From positions 1 to 6,334 of the forward strand of contig JAGLUV010000010.1 in NCBI GenBank assembly GCA_023134215.1: a DNA stretch of 6,334 bases. Reading direction: 5' to 3'. The notes beneath the pieces are model-generated. The model had not been told where the DNA came from, did no database searches, and saw only the letters and a list, made by a program, of their open reading frames with translations. Origin of the DNA: Candidatus Thorarchaeota archaeon (GTDB lineage: Archaea; Asgardarchaeota; Thorarchaeia; Thorarchaeales; Thorarchaeaceae). The position numbers and the translations under genes are program-made. Position 1 is the stretch's first letter, and the number at the start of each line of letters is the position of its first letter. This document shows positions 6,190 through 6,334 of this stretch, piece by piece.

Positions 6190-6334
6190 CTATTTGATGG
6201 TATGCTCATGGATGTTGAAATCTGCCACTTCAGCTAGATCCATGAATGAAACTATAAGCTTCAACTCGTGAGGCTCAAGCAAACTACACCAATGATGTTC
6301 CCTACTTAAAGTGTACTCTTCTTTCAGATTGGAG
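6190..6334 (-). CDS. C-terminal end of an unrecognised gene upstream of pcna (5' part outside the window)
   Basis: One minus-strand frame is open from the window edge for 47 codons and ends in TAG at 6190-6192; the other two frames have stops within the first 35 bases. The fragment contains LKEEYTLSREHHW followed by LLEPHELKLIVSFMDL and ends NIHEHTIK. The mix of charged and hydrophobic residues looks like ordinary soluble protein and suggests at least one amphipathic helix. I do not recognise the family. The stop is 47 bases before the pcna start, the same strand and close spacing as the other genes, so it may be the preceding gene of the same operon. A chance open frame of this length is possible. 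Confidence 0.5.
   Translation of the reverse strand, partial: SNLKEEYTLSREHHWCSLLEPHELKLIVSFMDLAEVADFNIHEHTIK

Noticed and set aside
6250..6258. TATA-like CTTATAGTT on the minus strand upstream of pcna
   Set aside because: It lies inside the probable coding end of the upstream gene and more than 100 bases before the pcna ATG, so I could not support it as the pcna promoter.
1..6334. Mobile element, CRISPR array, tRNA or rRNA gene
   Set aside because: No transposase-like or integrase-like frame, no regularly spaced repeats and no tRNA-like arm pattern were seen; almost all of the window is coding for housekeeping and energy genes.

Overview
This window looks like ordinary chromosomal DNA from an archaeon. 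Every convincing gene lies on the minus strand, so the genes are described from high to low coordinates. The archaeal assignment rests on a PCNA sliding clamp, a eukaryotic-type primase catalytic subunit (PriS) and a Gins51-type GINS subunit, together with soluble HdrABC heterodisulfide reductase genes. Base composition is near balanced and several starts carry good Shine-Dalgarno sites. The single PCNA and the gene mix would fit an Asgard archaeon such as a thorarchaeote, but that is a guess from general impression and needs a phylogeny.

Region 1, 6334 to about 2811, is a replication cluster. It opens with the last 47 codons of an unrecognised gene (6190-6334, cut by the window edge). PCNA (5390-6142), PriS (3960-5336) and a GINS subunit (3347-3967) follow. 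After these come an unrecognised 97-residue helical protein (3042-3335) and a 62-residue protein with two membrane segments (2811-2999). PriS and GINS overlap by 8 bases, and the GINS stop codon touches the ribosome site of the 97-residue gene. GINS and the 97-residue gene both start with TTG. PriS makes primers, GINS is part of the CMG-like helicase, and PCNA tethers polymerases and Okazaki-processing enzymes. The cluster therefore joins unwinding, priming and processivity, and makes the 97-residue protein a candidate replication accessory factor by position only.

Region 2, 2633 to 2810, is a 178-base gap. It holds a candidate archaeal TATA/BRE promoter for the next operon and an imperfect inverted repeat beside it.

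Region 3, 2632 to 1, is an hdrCBA operon with nearly no spacing between genes. HdrC (two [4Fe-4S] motifs) passes electrons to HdrB, whose two CCG motifs keep all ten cysteines expected for two noncubane clusters. HdrA, the flavin subunit that would perform electron bifurcation, runs off the left edge after 407 residues. This HdrA starts directly at the FAD domain, without the usual N-terminal domain of methanogen HdrA, and its inserted ferredoxin domain is reduced to about one cluster.

No RNA gene, mobile element, CRISPR array or large repeat was seen. No clearly new system is evident. The most interesting points are the zinc-ribbon-like insertion in PriS, the shortened HdrA, and the two unrecognised small genes behind GINS.
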